Origin: Cladochytrium replicatum
Lineage: Eukaryota > Chytridiomycota > Chytridiomycetes > Cladochytriales > Cladochytriaceae
Assembly (NCBI GenBank): GCA_025526935.1
Contig: JAHLKD010000138.1
Location: 28,918-92,917, forward strand
DNA: 64,000 nucleotides
Direction: 5' to 3'
The notes under the pieces are model-generated. The model searched no databases, was not told where the DNA came from, and saw nothing but the letters and a program-made list of their open reading frames with translations. The position numbers were made by a program, and so were the translations under genes. Shown here piece after piece: positions 35,687 to 49,908 of this stretch; position 1 is the stretch's first letter, and each line of letters opens with the position of its first letter.

Positions 35687-37459
35687 GTTCTAGAAGTATG
35701 AGGAGAAAGGTACAGAGTTAGAAAGCCGTCAACCGCAACGGGGAATAAGTGTGTCTCAGTAAAGCCAGGAGGGGCGCTGACACACATCGATCACAGAGAG
35801 CCGAGACTTACTGCAGCAGAGAGTGGAACTATAGTGGATGGGACGCACGTATCGCAGACGGCAGCTCTATAGGGCCAGCTACGCCAGTGCCAGTACGAGG
35901 AGGGGAAGGCTTAATGTTAGAGGTCAACAATATTATTAGTATTATTGTTGTTTTATTTTCTTGTTCCACAGATGCAAATTTGAGACACTGAAAAATAATC
36001 GAAATCGATCGGTGGCACTGCAGACGTGTTCGAGACTCGGAAAATACAAAACACCACCGCTCCGTTTTCCAAATGGCACACATTTATATGTCACTTCTGC
36101 ACAAAGTATTACGGGAAGCCATTGCCAACCCACCACATCAAGCGGAACGCGACCAAACATGGAGGCTGTGTGGTTTGGGATATAGTGTAGTCACATCAGG
36201 TGCAGCATTTAGTTAGAAAAAGTTCTTCTGATAGATCAGGAATTACCTGATTGTGGGGGTACATCACGAGCCTCTCGAATGGAGCTGTATTGGAAGGCTA
36301 AAGGTTACCCAAGAGAGAGTTGTTGCAGGTTCACATACCCCGAACATCTTCAAAGGGTGAAGTGGACAATTGCACAGTCTGCAGATCGAGCCAAAATTTT
36401 AAATTCCTCACAGACTTTGCAGCGAGGTCTTGTCTGAAGAATCACACTCCAACTATAGGTTGAAAGCAGCATGCACTTGGTTGATCGTCAGCGAATTTTT
36501 GACCAATGTATGCAGCACCCTCTGCTGCCTTGAAAAATTCACTTCTGTGCGACCTGATATACAATCACTTGAGCAGCATTGAGCAACAGAAAAAATGACA
36601 GCAGCCATTCAGATTTTCACGTTCTATACATGGGGAGCTAATGAAGACAATTGCCAAGCCCGCAGTTTTCAAAATCATACATTTATAGGTGTGAAATGGT
36701 CAATCTTAGCTCTGCTACAGATGCAAAAGAGCTCACCATTGCTCTGGCTGCTGCTTTTGGTTGATTCAAGAGAGAATTTCTGAGAGAGCGGGCTCAAAGA
36801 ATCCTTGCTCCACTAGATCATTCACCTCATTCCAACCAGCATTTTGGAGAGTCTATTTCATTACAAAAAACACTGGAGTCCATCCGCAATGCTGGGATCA
36901 CTGACTCGACCCGAATCTATCAGACGAGACTTTGGGATCCTGACAGTCAATCGGTACAAGGATCTGACCCGATAGTTGATCATCAAATCTGAGCGAGATA
37001 AGTTCTGAAGCTACCAATTCTGAGAAGCTGCCCCACAGCATCGACAGTCTTAAATTAATGTGTGGGGCTGAAAACTGGAAGCACCCCACATCATGGTGAC
37101 CTGTGAGGTTTGCAACAACAAATGTGTTTTGGCCAGACCTTTCCTCGAAGCTGGTTACCTCACTTTTTCGTGAGGATGACCTGTATTGGCAGGTTGGGGT
37201 TAAAGGAGGGAGCTTGAAGGTAAAGGAGCATGGAATCAAGCTGCTGAGCAACTACTTCCATAAACCAATCCACAGTTTCAAAGTTGCCAATGTCCAAGTT
37301 GTCATCTACTCCAAAATCAATCTCATTGATCAGCACTCCGCCAGAAGCGGAGGTAATGTACGTGTCTGCGCTGAATAAATTTTTATAGTGCCTCACTGAG
37401 GCCTTGAGTTCATGTTCAACTAACATAGTGAATACAAGATAGCGAAGGATTACTATAAG
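35687..37459. other. Intergenic, no supported gene
   Basis: There are only short open frames of low-complexity or unrecognised composition. The end near 37460 passes into a transposon, so part of this stretch may be the transposon's 5' non-coding region. Confidence 0.45.
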
Positions 37460-38620
37460 GTTGATAATGGTCTGAGAACATGTTTGGTTGCGAAATGCAA
37501 GTGGAGCCAGAAGGTCGATAAGAAGGGATCAACAAAAAACTTCCTCCGGCATCTGAAAAACCACCATGGAAGTATTGCCAGGTCGCTTGGACTGTTGGAC
37601 ATCGTCCCCAAGGGACAACAGACATAGAATTTCGGCTCGGAGGAGAAGGAGCAAAACTTTGTGTTCAATCCAGACGTAGCGTGGCGGTCGATTTTGGACT
37701 GGATTGCTGCAGACAATCAGGCTTTTACTGTTGTGGAGAACGAGTTCTTTGTCAGCATGCTGAAGACTTTTCAGCCAAACTATACACCAAAGACGGCAAA
37801 AGCAGTGAAGCAAAAGGAGATGGATCTTTACGATAGGCAGAAGGAGCTCCTTAAAGGTCTGATTGTTGGTTCACCTTCAAAAGTATCAATAACAGCTGAC
37901 TGTTGGACATTGAAGAACCAGATTTCTTTTCTTGGAATTACTGCCCACTTCATCATGAATGAATGGGAGCCGCAGGACTTGCTGCTGCAGATGATTCCGA
38001 TGATTGGAAAGCATGAAGGCGTCGCCATGGCTAATCAGCTTGTCAAGTGCCTTGATGAATTTGGCATGCTATCGGGTGAACGCTTATTGTGCATTACAAC
38101 CGACAACGGTTCAAACAACTTTACTATGAGTGCTAAGCTGGAGACGCTCTTGGAAGATAGGGATATTGCGTGGTCTGCAGAAACTCAACACATGCGGTGT
38201 ATGGCACACATTATCAATCTTGCAGCAAAGGATTTTATCGATACATTCGCGCCCGCAGGGGACACAGTCGCAAATGACGATAACTCCGGCGTTAATGTCA
38301 TAAACCTTCTTCGACGGCTAGTCAGAGGAATCCGGTCTTCCCCAAAACGACGAAGCTCATTTATTGATTCGTGCCGATTTGTGAAACTGGTTCCTCTATT
38401 ACCAATTATGGATGTGACAACTCGCTGGAATAGCACGTTCTATATGGTCAAACGAGCCTTATAGCTACGAGAGGCAATGGACAAAATATGCTGGATTGAA
38501 GATTCTTTGAAAGATTGGTCAATAAATCCAAAGCAATGGGAGGTCCTACAGAAGATCCGGGATGGTTTGAGTGTTTTCGAGGTTATATCAAAGGCAATCG
38601 AGGGGTCTAGATATCCAACT
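37460..38620 (+). mobile_element. hAT-type DNA transposon, copy 1, broken
   Basis: Transposase relic. A BED-like zinc finger lies at about 37480-37570 (K-C-K-W, then L-K-N-H-H). The RNase-H-like catalytic core follows: I-T-A-D-C-W-T, C-I-T-T-D-N-G-S-N-N, H-M-R-C-M-A-H-I-I-N-L and T-T-R-W-N-S-T-F-Y. A TAG at 37624-37626 and another at 38461-38463 break the frame. Homology ends at A-I-E-G-S-R-Y-P-T at about 38620, before the C-terminal dimerisation region, where copy 2 starts. Known hAT elements move by cut and paste with 8-bp target duplications. I could not define terminal repeats for this copy. Confidence 0.85.
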
Positions 38621-39170
38621 CCTGGGCAGCAAAAACCCGGTGGGTCAGGGTTGGGTACAGGTTTCAACCACTTTGGGTCCAGGTATTCCCTTCGTACCCA
38701 TCAGTGACCCGGCGGGTGCCTGGACAAACACGACCTGCATAAAGGGTTTAATGCGGGTCGCCACTGAAACCCTGACCCGACCCAGACCGGCCCAACCTCT
38801 GAGAACATGTTTGGTTGCAAAATGCAAGTGGAACCAGAAGGTCGATAAGACGGGATCAACAAAAAACTTCCTCTGGCATCTGAAAAACAACCATAGAAGT
38901 ATTGCCAGGTCGCTTGGACTGTTGGACATCGTTCACAAGGGACAACAGAAATTGCATTTTGGGACGTTGGAGACGGAGCAAGACTTTGTGTTCAATCCAG
39001 ACGTAGCATGGCAGTCGGATTTGGACAGGATTGCTGCAGACAATCAGGCTTCTACTGTTGTGGAGAACGAGTTCTTTGGCAGCATGCTGAAGACTTTTCC
39101 ACCAAACTATACACCAAAGACGGCAAAAGCAGTGAAGCAAAAGGAGATGGATCTTTACTACTTGGCTAGG
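38621..39170 (+). mobile_element. hAT copy 2, 5' fragment nested in copy 1
   Basis: 38797-39158 repeats 37468-37832 with scattered substitutions: zinc finger, then F-N-P-D-V-A-W and A-A-D-N-Q-A. Copy 2 reads through the position of copy 1's first stop, with lysine where copy 1 has TAG. It ends soon after M-D-L-Y. Its upstream part, about 38625-38790, is a run of GGGT/ACCC-type words in both orientations, quite unlike the surrounding AT-rich DNA. This looks like the subterminal repeat region of an hAT element and suggests that the left end of copy 2 landed in copy 1. Confidence 0.7.
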
Positions 39171-39974
39171 CAAAAAGCTATTCCCAACTTGAAACTGTTC
39201 AAACAATCCCTGTTGAATGACTCAACCAAATGCCAACATTGTCTCCTGCATAAGATGGACTGGAGATGTCCAGGAGTTCTCCATGTGGGATGCAGAGAGA
39301 CGTGTCAGTTATAATTGTTAAGGCGATAAAACATGGCTACTCAGGAAGAGTAGTATGCATTTATGATGGTGGAAACACATACCTACGTGTCTTCTATGTT
39401 GTTACCAAAAATGGATATGGAAATCTTACTAACATTGTCTGATTGAAGCACTTTAGAAATCACAGTAATATTTGCTTATTGGGAACAGTAGTTTAGTAAT
39501 CAAGCCGTACTGCTATATAAGAGTATGCACTGCTGAGTGAATGGCGTGTATGAGTCTCAGGTTCGACTCTACTCAATCACGTTCCAACGGAGTATGCCCA
39601 ACTCCTACTTCGCTGATCTACCTTGTCATTGACGTTGAATAGAAGCAGTAGGGCAACAATGTGGTTGGGGCTTGTTGCACCACCATCTACTTCCGAAAGT
39701 TCGTCTATGGCGTGAGTAATGGTACTGATGTAGTCGTCAATCTTGTCCCGAAGGCTGCAGCAGCCTGTGCCATGAGGTGAGTGTTGGGAGTATGCTCAAC
39801 CCTCTGTTCGACTGAGAACCCCTCTTCTGCGACTTTGACAACTACGTCCGCAACTATATCGATGCTGTCTTCTCCGGCGCTTACAACCCCTAATCCGGCG
39901 GATCGCAAATACCTCCTCGGCTGAGAACCACGTTCACCAAAACCGAGCAGCAGCAGCACCACCGTAAACAATGC
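39171..39974. other. Intergenic, no supported gene
   Basis: There are open frames but none with a recognisable product. A tRNA-like stretch at 39481-39586 was examined and not accepted. Confidence 0.45.
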
Positions 39975-39980
39975 ATGCGT

Positions 39981-40311
39981 GCTCCGCTAGTGGACGTCAG
40001 CAAAACCAAATCCGAGTACCTGACCCAAGTGGATCTGCCAGGGCTCAAGAAGGAGGACGTAAACATTCAGCTCTGCGACAATATTCTGACGATCGAGGTG
40101 AGCGCAAGGATGAGAGGAGTGGGGAGAAAGATGTCAAGAAGGTACATTTTTTGGGAGGACTTTCAGGAAGTTCTCAAGGCATCGAGGCAGTTGCATTTTC
40201 CAGCGGATTGTTGAGAAGATGGTGGCGACAATGGAAGATGGGGTTTTGCAGCTGAGGTTGGGGAGGGAAGTTAAGGAGAAGCCTGCTGTGAGGCAGATCA
40301 TGATCCAGTAA
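39981..40311 (+). pseudogene. Small heat-shock protein (Hsp20) relic
   Basis: The alpha-crystallin domain is recognisable piecewise: V-D-V-S-K-T-K-S-E-Y, V-D-L-P-G-L-K-K-E-D-V, N-I-L-T-I-E, then G-E-R-K-D-E in another frame. Next come E-D-F-Q-E-V and L-H-F-P-A in the first frame, and M-E-D-G-V-L-Q-L-R-L with a terminal stop in a third frame. At least three frame changes lie within 330 bp and no introns fit them, so it is a pseudogene. The N-terminal part is missing. Confidence 0.75.
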
Positions 40312-40580
40312 TTAAGGGTTGATAGTGCGGCTGAATGGAGTTGATGACAGTTGTATTTTGTGCACATTTCATGAATAGTATGTTTTCCGCCTCAGGTAGT
40401 TTGGATCTTGGCCTGATCGTGTATTTGAGGCTGAAAAACCCCTATCTTGAAGAAGCTGAGACGCGAATACGGGAGCTTGAGGTACATTTCAATACACTAA
40501 GAAAAAAGATCTTTTAGCCTGAGGTACATGTTAAGAAAAAAATTACATCATACTTCGCAACAATATTCAACAAAATCCCC

Positions 40581-41832
40581 ATGTCTGAGCCCCTGGAGCG
40601 TCAGATTTTAACCATCAAAATGTGCCCACCCTCCTCAGTCTCTGACGGCTCATCGGGCCCGTCCAACACAAGAAAACACTCCCGCGACTCCACAGACCCA
40701 TCAGCAGACTCCCTCCCCACCACAAAGCGCATGGCCCCCTCGCGCTCCAAAATCGTCATCGGCTCACGGGAGTCGCAGCTCGCCATGGTTCAATCCAAAC
40801 ATGTCCTTTCCCTTCTGCGCTCCCACAACCCAGACATAGAATTCGAGATCCTGGGGATGACTACCCAAGGAGACAAAGTCCTCGACGTCGCATTGAACAA
40901 AGTTGGCAAGAGCGTGTTCACGAAAGAACTCGAAGTAGCCTTGAACGAAAAGTCTGTGGACCTTGTCGTGCACTCTCTGAAGGACATGCCGACGCTGTTG
41001 CCGGATGGTCTGGTGATTGGAGCGATCACACAGAGGGAGGACCCAAGAGATGCAGTTGTGTTTAACGCAAAGTGGAAGGGCAAGAAAGGTTTGGAGGAGT
41101 TACCGCTAGGGAGCGTGGTCGGGACGAGCTCGGTGAGAAGAGTCGCACAGCTGAGCAGACGATTCCCGCACCTTAAATTCCTCGACGTGGTAAGCAGTGC
41201 TTTTCATAATTATGCGGAAACCAGTTAACATGTTCCACTCAAAAAGCGAGGAAACTTGCAGACGAGGTGCGTGCGAAAATGTTTTACAGTGATTCAATGT
41301 GCTGATACTTTTTCTCAGATTCAAGAAGCTGGACGCGGACGATTCGCCCTACGACGCTCTGCTCCTCGCCTACGCGGGCCTGCACCGCATGGGTCTCGAC
41401 TCCCGGATCTCCTCCGTTCTCTCCCCAGAAACTATGCTTCACGCTGTTGGCCAAGGTGCCCTCGGGATCGAATGCCGCGCCAACGACGGGGAGATCCTTT
41501 CGCTTGTTCAACAGCTCGACGACCACGACACCCACCTCCGCTGTGCAGCTGAGCGTGCTTTCATGCGCAAACTCGAGGGTGGATGCAGCGTGCCCCTTGG
41601 AGTGGGGACGTCATTCAAGGAGGACAAGGATGGTGTGAGGATTTTGGAGCTCAAAGTTTCAGTCTGCAGCCGGGACGGATCCCGGGAAATTTTAACAACG
41701 TTGGAGAAGCGACTGGATCGCTCGACTTATGAGGACAATTGCAGGAAAGCGGAGGAGCTGGGACAGGAGATTGGGGGTGAGTGCTTGTTGTTGGGTGCAA
41801 AGGAGATTCTTGCAGAAATTAGGTCGACCTAG
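40581..41832 (+). CDS. HEM3: Porphobilinogen deaminase (hydroxymethylbilane synthase), 380 aa
   Basis: Third enzyme of haem synthesis. It links four porphobilinogen units into hydroxymethylbilane in the cytosol. Exons 40581-41189, 41247-41266 (only 20 nt) and 41319-41832 give 1143 nt. Residues 1-~52 are a Ser/Pro-rich extension. The family core begins at K-I-V-I-G-S-R-E-S-Q-L-A. The active-site aspartate is in H-S-L-K-D-M-P-T. The V-R-R-V-A-Q-L and R-G-N-L-Q-T-R motifs bind the growing chain, and the cysteine that carries the dipyrromethane cofactor is in E-G-G-C-S-V-P-L-G. The R-G-N-L-Q-T segment is coded by the tiny second exon. Length fits the family. Confidence 0.96.
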
Positions 41833-41973
41833 ACAGACCTATAGTGTTGAGTTACAGCATCGCACTACAACTAGTGCCATTGAATTTGTCATTTTTCAGC
41901 ATTTTTACATTTTTTGGAGAATCCGAATTCAATAACACGATCAGTCAAGAGATCATTGAACAAGCCACCGTGG

Positions 41974-42401
41974 ATGTCCCAACACAAAGACAGTTCATTC
42001 AGCAATTATCTGCATAGAAACGATACCTACTTGGACATCGACGACGATGACACAGAATGGGCACTGGAGACATTGCCAGATGATGGTAATTGCAAGAATA
42101 TAATCAACTCCTGAAGCCATAAACTGATTGTCGGCATAAATGACCATCTGTTCTGCGCATCACTTAGACGTAAAGGTTCCCGAAGATCTCGTGCCCAAGC
42201 AGGAAGAAGAAGCAGAAGAGCTTGTGGACAAACCAAACGGTATGCAATGTGTTCGCTGGAACCGCTCTGCGGCGTGTGTAGCCGACTCCCCGAAATTCAA
42301 CTTGTAGCCTTCAGACTAAATGTATTTGTTCTCTCTTATTGACAGAAGAGCGAGCCAGCAGACGGTGGGACGACTACGGTCTTGACGATCTCAAGCGGTA
42401 G
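41974..42401 (+). CDS. Small acidic hypothetical protein, 79 aa
   Basis: Exons 41974-42085, 42168-42239 and 42346-42401 join to 240 nt with good GT..AG ends and a continuous frame. The product is highly acidic, with D-I-D-D-D-D-T-E-W near residue 22 and a Glu-rich stretch (K-Q-E-E-E-A-E-E-L) near residue 50. It ends R-R-W-D-D-Y-G-L-D-D-L-K-R. There is no signal peptide, membrane segment or known motif. Conserved Trp and acidic patches suggest a disordered binding protein. The consistent splice pattern makes a real gene likely, but I do not recognise it. Confidence 0.6.
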
Positions 42402-42626
42402 TGCCAGTGCGGACGATGAAGATGGTCCGAGAAAGAGAAAAGATTGTCGATTGGTTGGTGTTAATACACGCTCGCTACGTCACCTGAGATACAATGACCA
42501 CGCAATCTCGTAAACTCCCAACGTCAACAAATCAAACCTTCCAACTCCCACACCGCATGGTGTTCCTCCTCGTGGTGCACGTCTACCACTGCCACAACAA
42601 AATTTGTTCCTGTTGTGATCATTCCA

Positions 42627-43601
42627 ATGTCCTCTGAATCCTCCACCAAGAAGCGTCTCGGCGATCCCATCCCGTTCCCCGAAGGATCTATCAGCTTTAC
42701 CTACAAATATGTTGGCACCATCCCCGTTCATGCAACCTTCGTGCCCGCTCCCAACAGTTCCAATCCGTGTCCACTTTTCGTCACCGCCCACGGCGGCGGT
42801 CTCTGCTCCGGGTCGCACGTAAACTACCCGACTCAATGGTTTGACATCTGCCGCTCGCGTGGATGGCACTGCCTAACTGTCGCATACCAGCTCCTTCCGC
42901 CAGGCAACGCAACCACTGTCATCGAGGACATGACCGACCTCGGCCTCTGGATCTCAAACTCTCTCAATGCCGAGCTCCAATCGCATAGCCCCGATCTCGT
43001 TGTTGACACCGCCAAGATCGTAGTCTCTGGACACTCTGCCGGCGGGTACATTGCGTACCAAATGGCTCTCCGCTTCCCACCCACTGCCAAACCCCTCGCG
43101 GTGTTCTCGATGGTGGGAATGAGCTGCGACTGGGGCCGATTGTCCTCCTCGGATTGGTACACCTCACCAAAACCAAAAGGTTATAAATGGCTTGGCGCGA
43201 AGATCCCGATCACAGACCACACCGACGAAGAGTTCACTGAATTGCTTGCCGACAAAACTCCGGTCCCGGACCTCGCGTTCGAGGATATGTGGGAGAACCA
43301 TCCCCGCTTCCTGTACTTTGACCATCTGATCGGAAGTGGCAAATTTGCCAACGTGTTCGGGTTTGAAAGAGGGACAGTGATCCCACTCATGGACGCTGGT
43401 TTCCCGAAAACGGTCATAGTGCATGGAAACGCGGATACTGTGGTGCCGATTTGGGACAGTAAGGCTGTGATTCTGAAGCTGGAAAGTGTGGGAGTGGAGT
43501 GCAAGTTGATTGTGGTCGATGGTGCGGATCACAACGCCGATATGGGCGGTCCAGAAGTGGTTGAAGGATTATCTTTGGTAGCAAAGTGGGTCGATGCGTA
43601 G
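42627..43601 (+). CDS. Alpha/beta hydrolase, HSL-like esterase, 324 aa
   Basis: Single-exon cytosolic-type hydrolase. The ATG at 42627 is used because the open frame 12 nt upstream starts with GTG. Residues ~60-64 (T-A-H-G-G-G) form the oxyanion-hole motif of the hormone-sensitive-lipase group. The nucleophile is in V-S-G-H-S-A-G-G. The acid is probably the Asp of G-N-A-D-T-V-V-P and the histidine that of G-A-D-H-N-A-D. There is no signal peptide or membrane segment. Substrates of this group range from short acyl esters to lactones and cannot be told apart here. Confidence 0.88.
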   Translation: MSSESSTKKRLGDPIPFPEGSISFTYKYVGTIPVHATFVPAPNSSNPCPLFVTAHGGGLCSGSHVNYPTQWFDICRSRGWHCLTVAYQLLPPGNATTVIEDMTDLGLWISNSLNAELQSHSPDLVVDTAKIVVSGHSAGGYIAYQMALRFPPTAKPLAVFSMVGMSCDWGRLSSSDWYTSPKPKGYKWLGAKIPITDHTDEEFTELLADKTPVPDLAFEDMWENHPRFLYFDHLIGSGKFANVFGFERGTVIPLMDAGFPKTVIVHGNADTVVPIWDSKAVILKLESVGVECKLIVVDGADHNADMGGPEVVEGLSLVAKWVDA

Positions 43602-46434
43602 ATTAAGGTGAATTGAACACGTCAAATTCATTTTGAGGTTGAAAACTTTGAGGTACGTTATAAAGTATCACTCCAACAAGCTCTGTGCTGAAACATGATT
43701 TTCGATGCTGTGAAGGCAGATTTGAGATAGAAGATGTTGAAGTAGGCACTGGGATAACAGAACTAGAGACACAATTGATAAATAGATAAGTATTGAGATG
43801 GAAGAGAACAAAAATTATTACTGAGATGGAAGAGAACCAAGGTTACCAACGACACGGTCGAAGGTTAAGTTGTCGTTGCAGTTGTCACTTTTTGTTGCAG
43901 TCGCTTTCGATCACACTAAATTCGCTCGCACATCGAATGTCCAAACCTCTACGCACACTTTTTTGACGTGTGACTCAACTGTGCGCTAATGAAGATGGAC
44001 TACATCATTCTTCCCGCTTTTGCTTTCCAACGAGTCAAAGTGTCCGAATGGGATCGTTGCTTTTGTTTGTAATTTCCAAGCACATAATGGTCAAAACAAG
44101 GAACAAAAATTGAATTGGCAGTGTCCCGTCAGCTACTCACCGGATTTGTGTTTTTGGGCAGAAGGACAAAACTCTCTCGTCCTCTTGGAAATCTCGAATG
44201 TTTCAATAGCAGCTATCCAGTTTCTAATAAAGGAATTAATTGGTCAGCGTTGGCGAGAAGCAAACAGACGTACTGCACCTTTATCCGTTGGCCTCTTGAT
44301 GGATGCCAACAACACTAAACTCAGCCAAAACGTTTGTCTTATTGAAGTTAAGGATCGCTTTCTCGCAAAGTTGTCGTCAGAATATTTCACAATAACTTCC
44401 CAGCTAACGGGTCCGACAAATGATTGGGAAGTGAACTGTTTCGGAGCCGCCGGATCTTGACACGAGCTTTAAACGCTCTTGTTTCGTAATTGAGCATTCT
44501 GTTTTAATGTTCATGGACGAAGATGGGGATGGTTGTGGTTTGTCGTGATCTGCGGGTGTGGATCAACTGCGCAGGTGGGTTGCTGGCATCTGCACAGAAG
44601 ACGTTAAGAATCATTGTCGTGAAGCAGAAGTGAAGACCTGTTCTTACCATCCAGACATGCACAACAAATGCCAGAGTGCACTTGGTAGTCGAAAGTGCAG
44701 ATCCACATGGGATCAGAAGTCGCAGTGAGGAGAAATAAGGGGTAGGAGCGAGTTTAGCACCTTCAAGTACCTTCTCACTCCAGTTTCAAGCTGGGAAAGA
44801 CCTTCACGGGATGGGCAGTGGCAGACATATCAATGGATTATCGAGGAGTCAACATTGGGTTGATCTAAGCTTTGGCAGGACAACGCGTCCTGTTTGTAGC
44901 GATAGCCTGGCTTGTTATGTGAATTGAATGCATAGTCTGCTCACATGTTAACGTTGTGTGCAACGAATGAGGATAATATCTAAAACATCTCCGACTTAAT
45001 CAGTCAGGTTGGGAGATCTTGTGAGACCTTGTGACCTTAGTGGAGGCCACAATAAACTGCTATACTCATACTAGGAAGCCATATTAGCCCAATGAGCACA
45101 AATAGCCACATCGAGTGATCTAGGACTGCCCCTGACTCCAGGCTTCCAAACTGACACAAACATCATGTATGGGAGTTGACGAAGATACGTCTATTCCCAG
45201 CCTACTGGAGTACAGTAACGCCTTTTTCCAGAAGTATCACCGTCCATCCAACCATAGGCTCACATCAGGCCCGGCTCACAAAGATGCGGACCTGGGATAG
45301 TACGACGATGGAGCAATTTCTCTTTGCGAGTAAAATGCCGCAATTTAAGATTCTGGGAAAAGGTGAGTTCCAAATAATGGTGTGCTCGAATATTTTGAGT
45401 CACTCAGATTTTGTGAGCAAGTCAAAACAGGAACTCGAAAACTGTTAATGATTGGCGCTCAATGGAGCAGTGAGTACATTCCCGATTCCATTCCCACGTC
45501 GCCGTAGCTACCAATTGAGCGTTGAGCACAACGCAAAATGAATCCCCCTACCTTCCTGACTACTTCAGATGAACTTGGCTCACAGGAGCAAACGATGACA
45601 TGTAAGACTCTCGCTAGGAGTTGTGTTCTGAGACGAGTTGAGTGTCCAGCTGACCAAATTAAATCTGATGTTTAGTTATATGGTTTCTCTAAACCGGATT
45701 TGATTGATGGCATTTGAAGGCTTTTGTCGTGAGTGATGCTCCATTTCCACAACTGACAGGCCGTTAAATACACCAGGAATTTGTGACTCCGATACAGATA
45801 ATAACTACGTGAATAACTAACATTGATTCCAAACAGCACCCAATTATCATCCAATCATTGGGGAACAAACTTTCTTTCAAGGCAAAAAACTAGTTGCGGA
45901 TTTTGCTCCGAAACACGAGGGGTATGGAAGTCTTGGGTAAAAGTAAAATGCCAATCGAGCTTTCCCAAATCACAATCAATCGAGCTTTCCCAAATCACAA
46001 TCATTATTCCATTACATATAACATGCGAGATTTTTCCCAGTTTATGACATTTTTGCCATTTCCTCGTTGTTGAGCGAGTCAGATCATTGTTCCGATTGCT
46101 CCCGTGGCAAACAAACGCGTTCCGAATTTGGTGGTTTCGACAACATTCCATCGGAAACAGTGGGAATGAGAAGGACAATGAAGGGCAACCATTGCAGAAT
46201 TATGACCGTGGATCATCTAAAGATCAATAAACTGGCAACTGTAAGAAGCTCTGCCCGCATTCTTCCACTCTTTTCAAGTCTTTTTCGATATCCGCTACAC
46301 GACACGTTTCGTATGTGGTCACGCGACCAAAAGAAAACGGATTGTTTAAATCTGGTGAATCCCCCGCCGTATTGTGATCTCAAGAAAAGGAAGCGGACAA
46401 CGAAACGCATCGCATCCGATCGAACACACCAACA
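43602..46434. other. Long stretch without a supported gene
   Basis: About 2.8 kb of mixed composition. Open frames such as 44020-44460 lack an ATG and any known motif. I see no RNA gene. A 25-bp tandem duplication lies at 45953-46002. The right end should contain the promoter of the mitochondrial Hsp70 gene. Confidence 0.45.
45953..46002. repeat. Two perfect tandem copies of a 25-bp unit
   Basis: The unit aatcgagctttcccaaatca (plus caatc) occurs twice in a row without mismatch. It lies outside any gene, about 430 bp before the Hsp70 start codon. Confidence 0.9.
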
Positions 46435-48888
<2,454 letters not shown>

Positions 48889-49908
48889 ACATTTTGATAG
48901 TAATTTCATGGATTGGGGTGTTGACGGGATGATGTGTGTTGCATCATTTAGGAGTTAGCTTGTCAAAGATCGATTGCATCTTCCAAGAGACTTTTTTGTC
49001 TTAAATTGGAATTATATATTGACGTCACTTTTCTTACCCAACTTCAATAACTGCTAATGATCAGTTGATCATGGTATGATTCGGGGCGATGGTTACTATG
49101 TGGACAAAGAACGAAAATTCGGACTGTCAGTGTCTTTTCGTTCCGTCTTCATCTTGAAGAGAATTTTTGAGAAGTTAATCAGGTGTACATATGCTCGTTA
49201 ATGCACATCGCGTGAATTGAATGACATAGGAATTAGCTACTCCAGTCGTCCGACATACCGGTGATGAGATCCATGGATCAGAGACGTCTGATAGCTGTAT
49301 CGCGGGAGCGACAAACACCAATTGGATCTAACTGTTGATGATAGTACAAATCCTCTTATGTTTGAATGCAGTAGAGCATAGAGAGTGTATTTAAGTGATT
49401 GTTAACGGATGCAAGTGATTAAAAAGCATTGCGGAATGCTACTTCACATATGCTTGAGAGAACATCTGTTATAGTGAAACAACAAGGTGAAAGTCCTATT
49501 ACAGTGTAATTGGCACTCTTGCATGCTCTGTTGATACGATCAATGATCGGTATGCATACTTACACTGTATACGTGTAAATGAACAATATTTGAGATTATA
49601 GATGTGTTTCTTGGTCTATAGTTATGAAACTGAAATCAGTAACTAATTTCATGAGTAACTAAGCGTTATGACACTGAAACGTGTCCTTTAGCAATAAATG
49701 CCACAACGTCAGTACACCAACCATATTGCATGATTGGGAGCCTGTGGTGAGGCGGAGAGACCATTACTGTCTAGTAGCACCAAGGCATTCCGCAATGCAA
49801 CCATATCACCAGATCTCTTCTATTTTGCTTGTATTATCGATTATAGTCACGAAACTTCACACAACAGTTACTAGTGACCCAGTGATCTCATTTTAGCCAA
49901 CCTGATCG
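48889..49908. other. Intergenic between Hsp70 and the transposon block
   Basis: AT-rich, no gene seen. It probably includes the 5' non-coding part or left end of the old copia element, but I could not find its LTR. Confidence 0.4.

Noticed and set aside
39481-39586. tRNA-like sequence with ggttcgactc and complementary ends
   Set aside because: The T arm does not pair well and I could not place an anticodon arm. A tRNA model search would decide.
44020-44460. 146-codon open frame in the long intergenic stretch
   Set aside because: It begins with TTG, has no ATG in a good position, no splice partner and no recognisable composition or motif.
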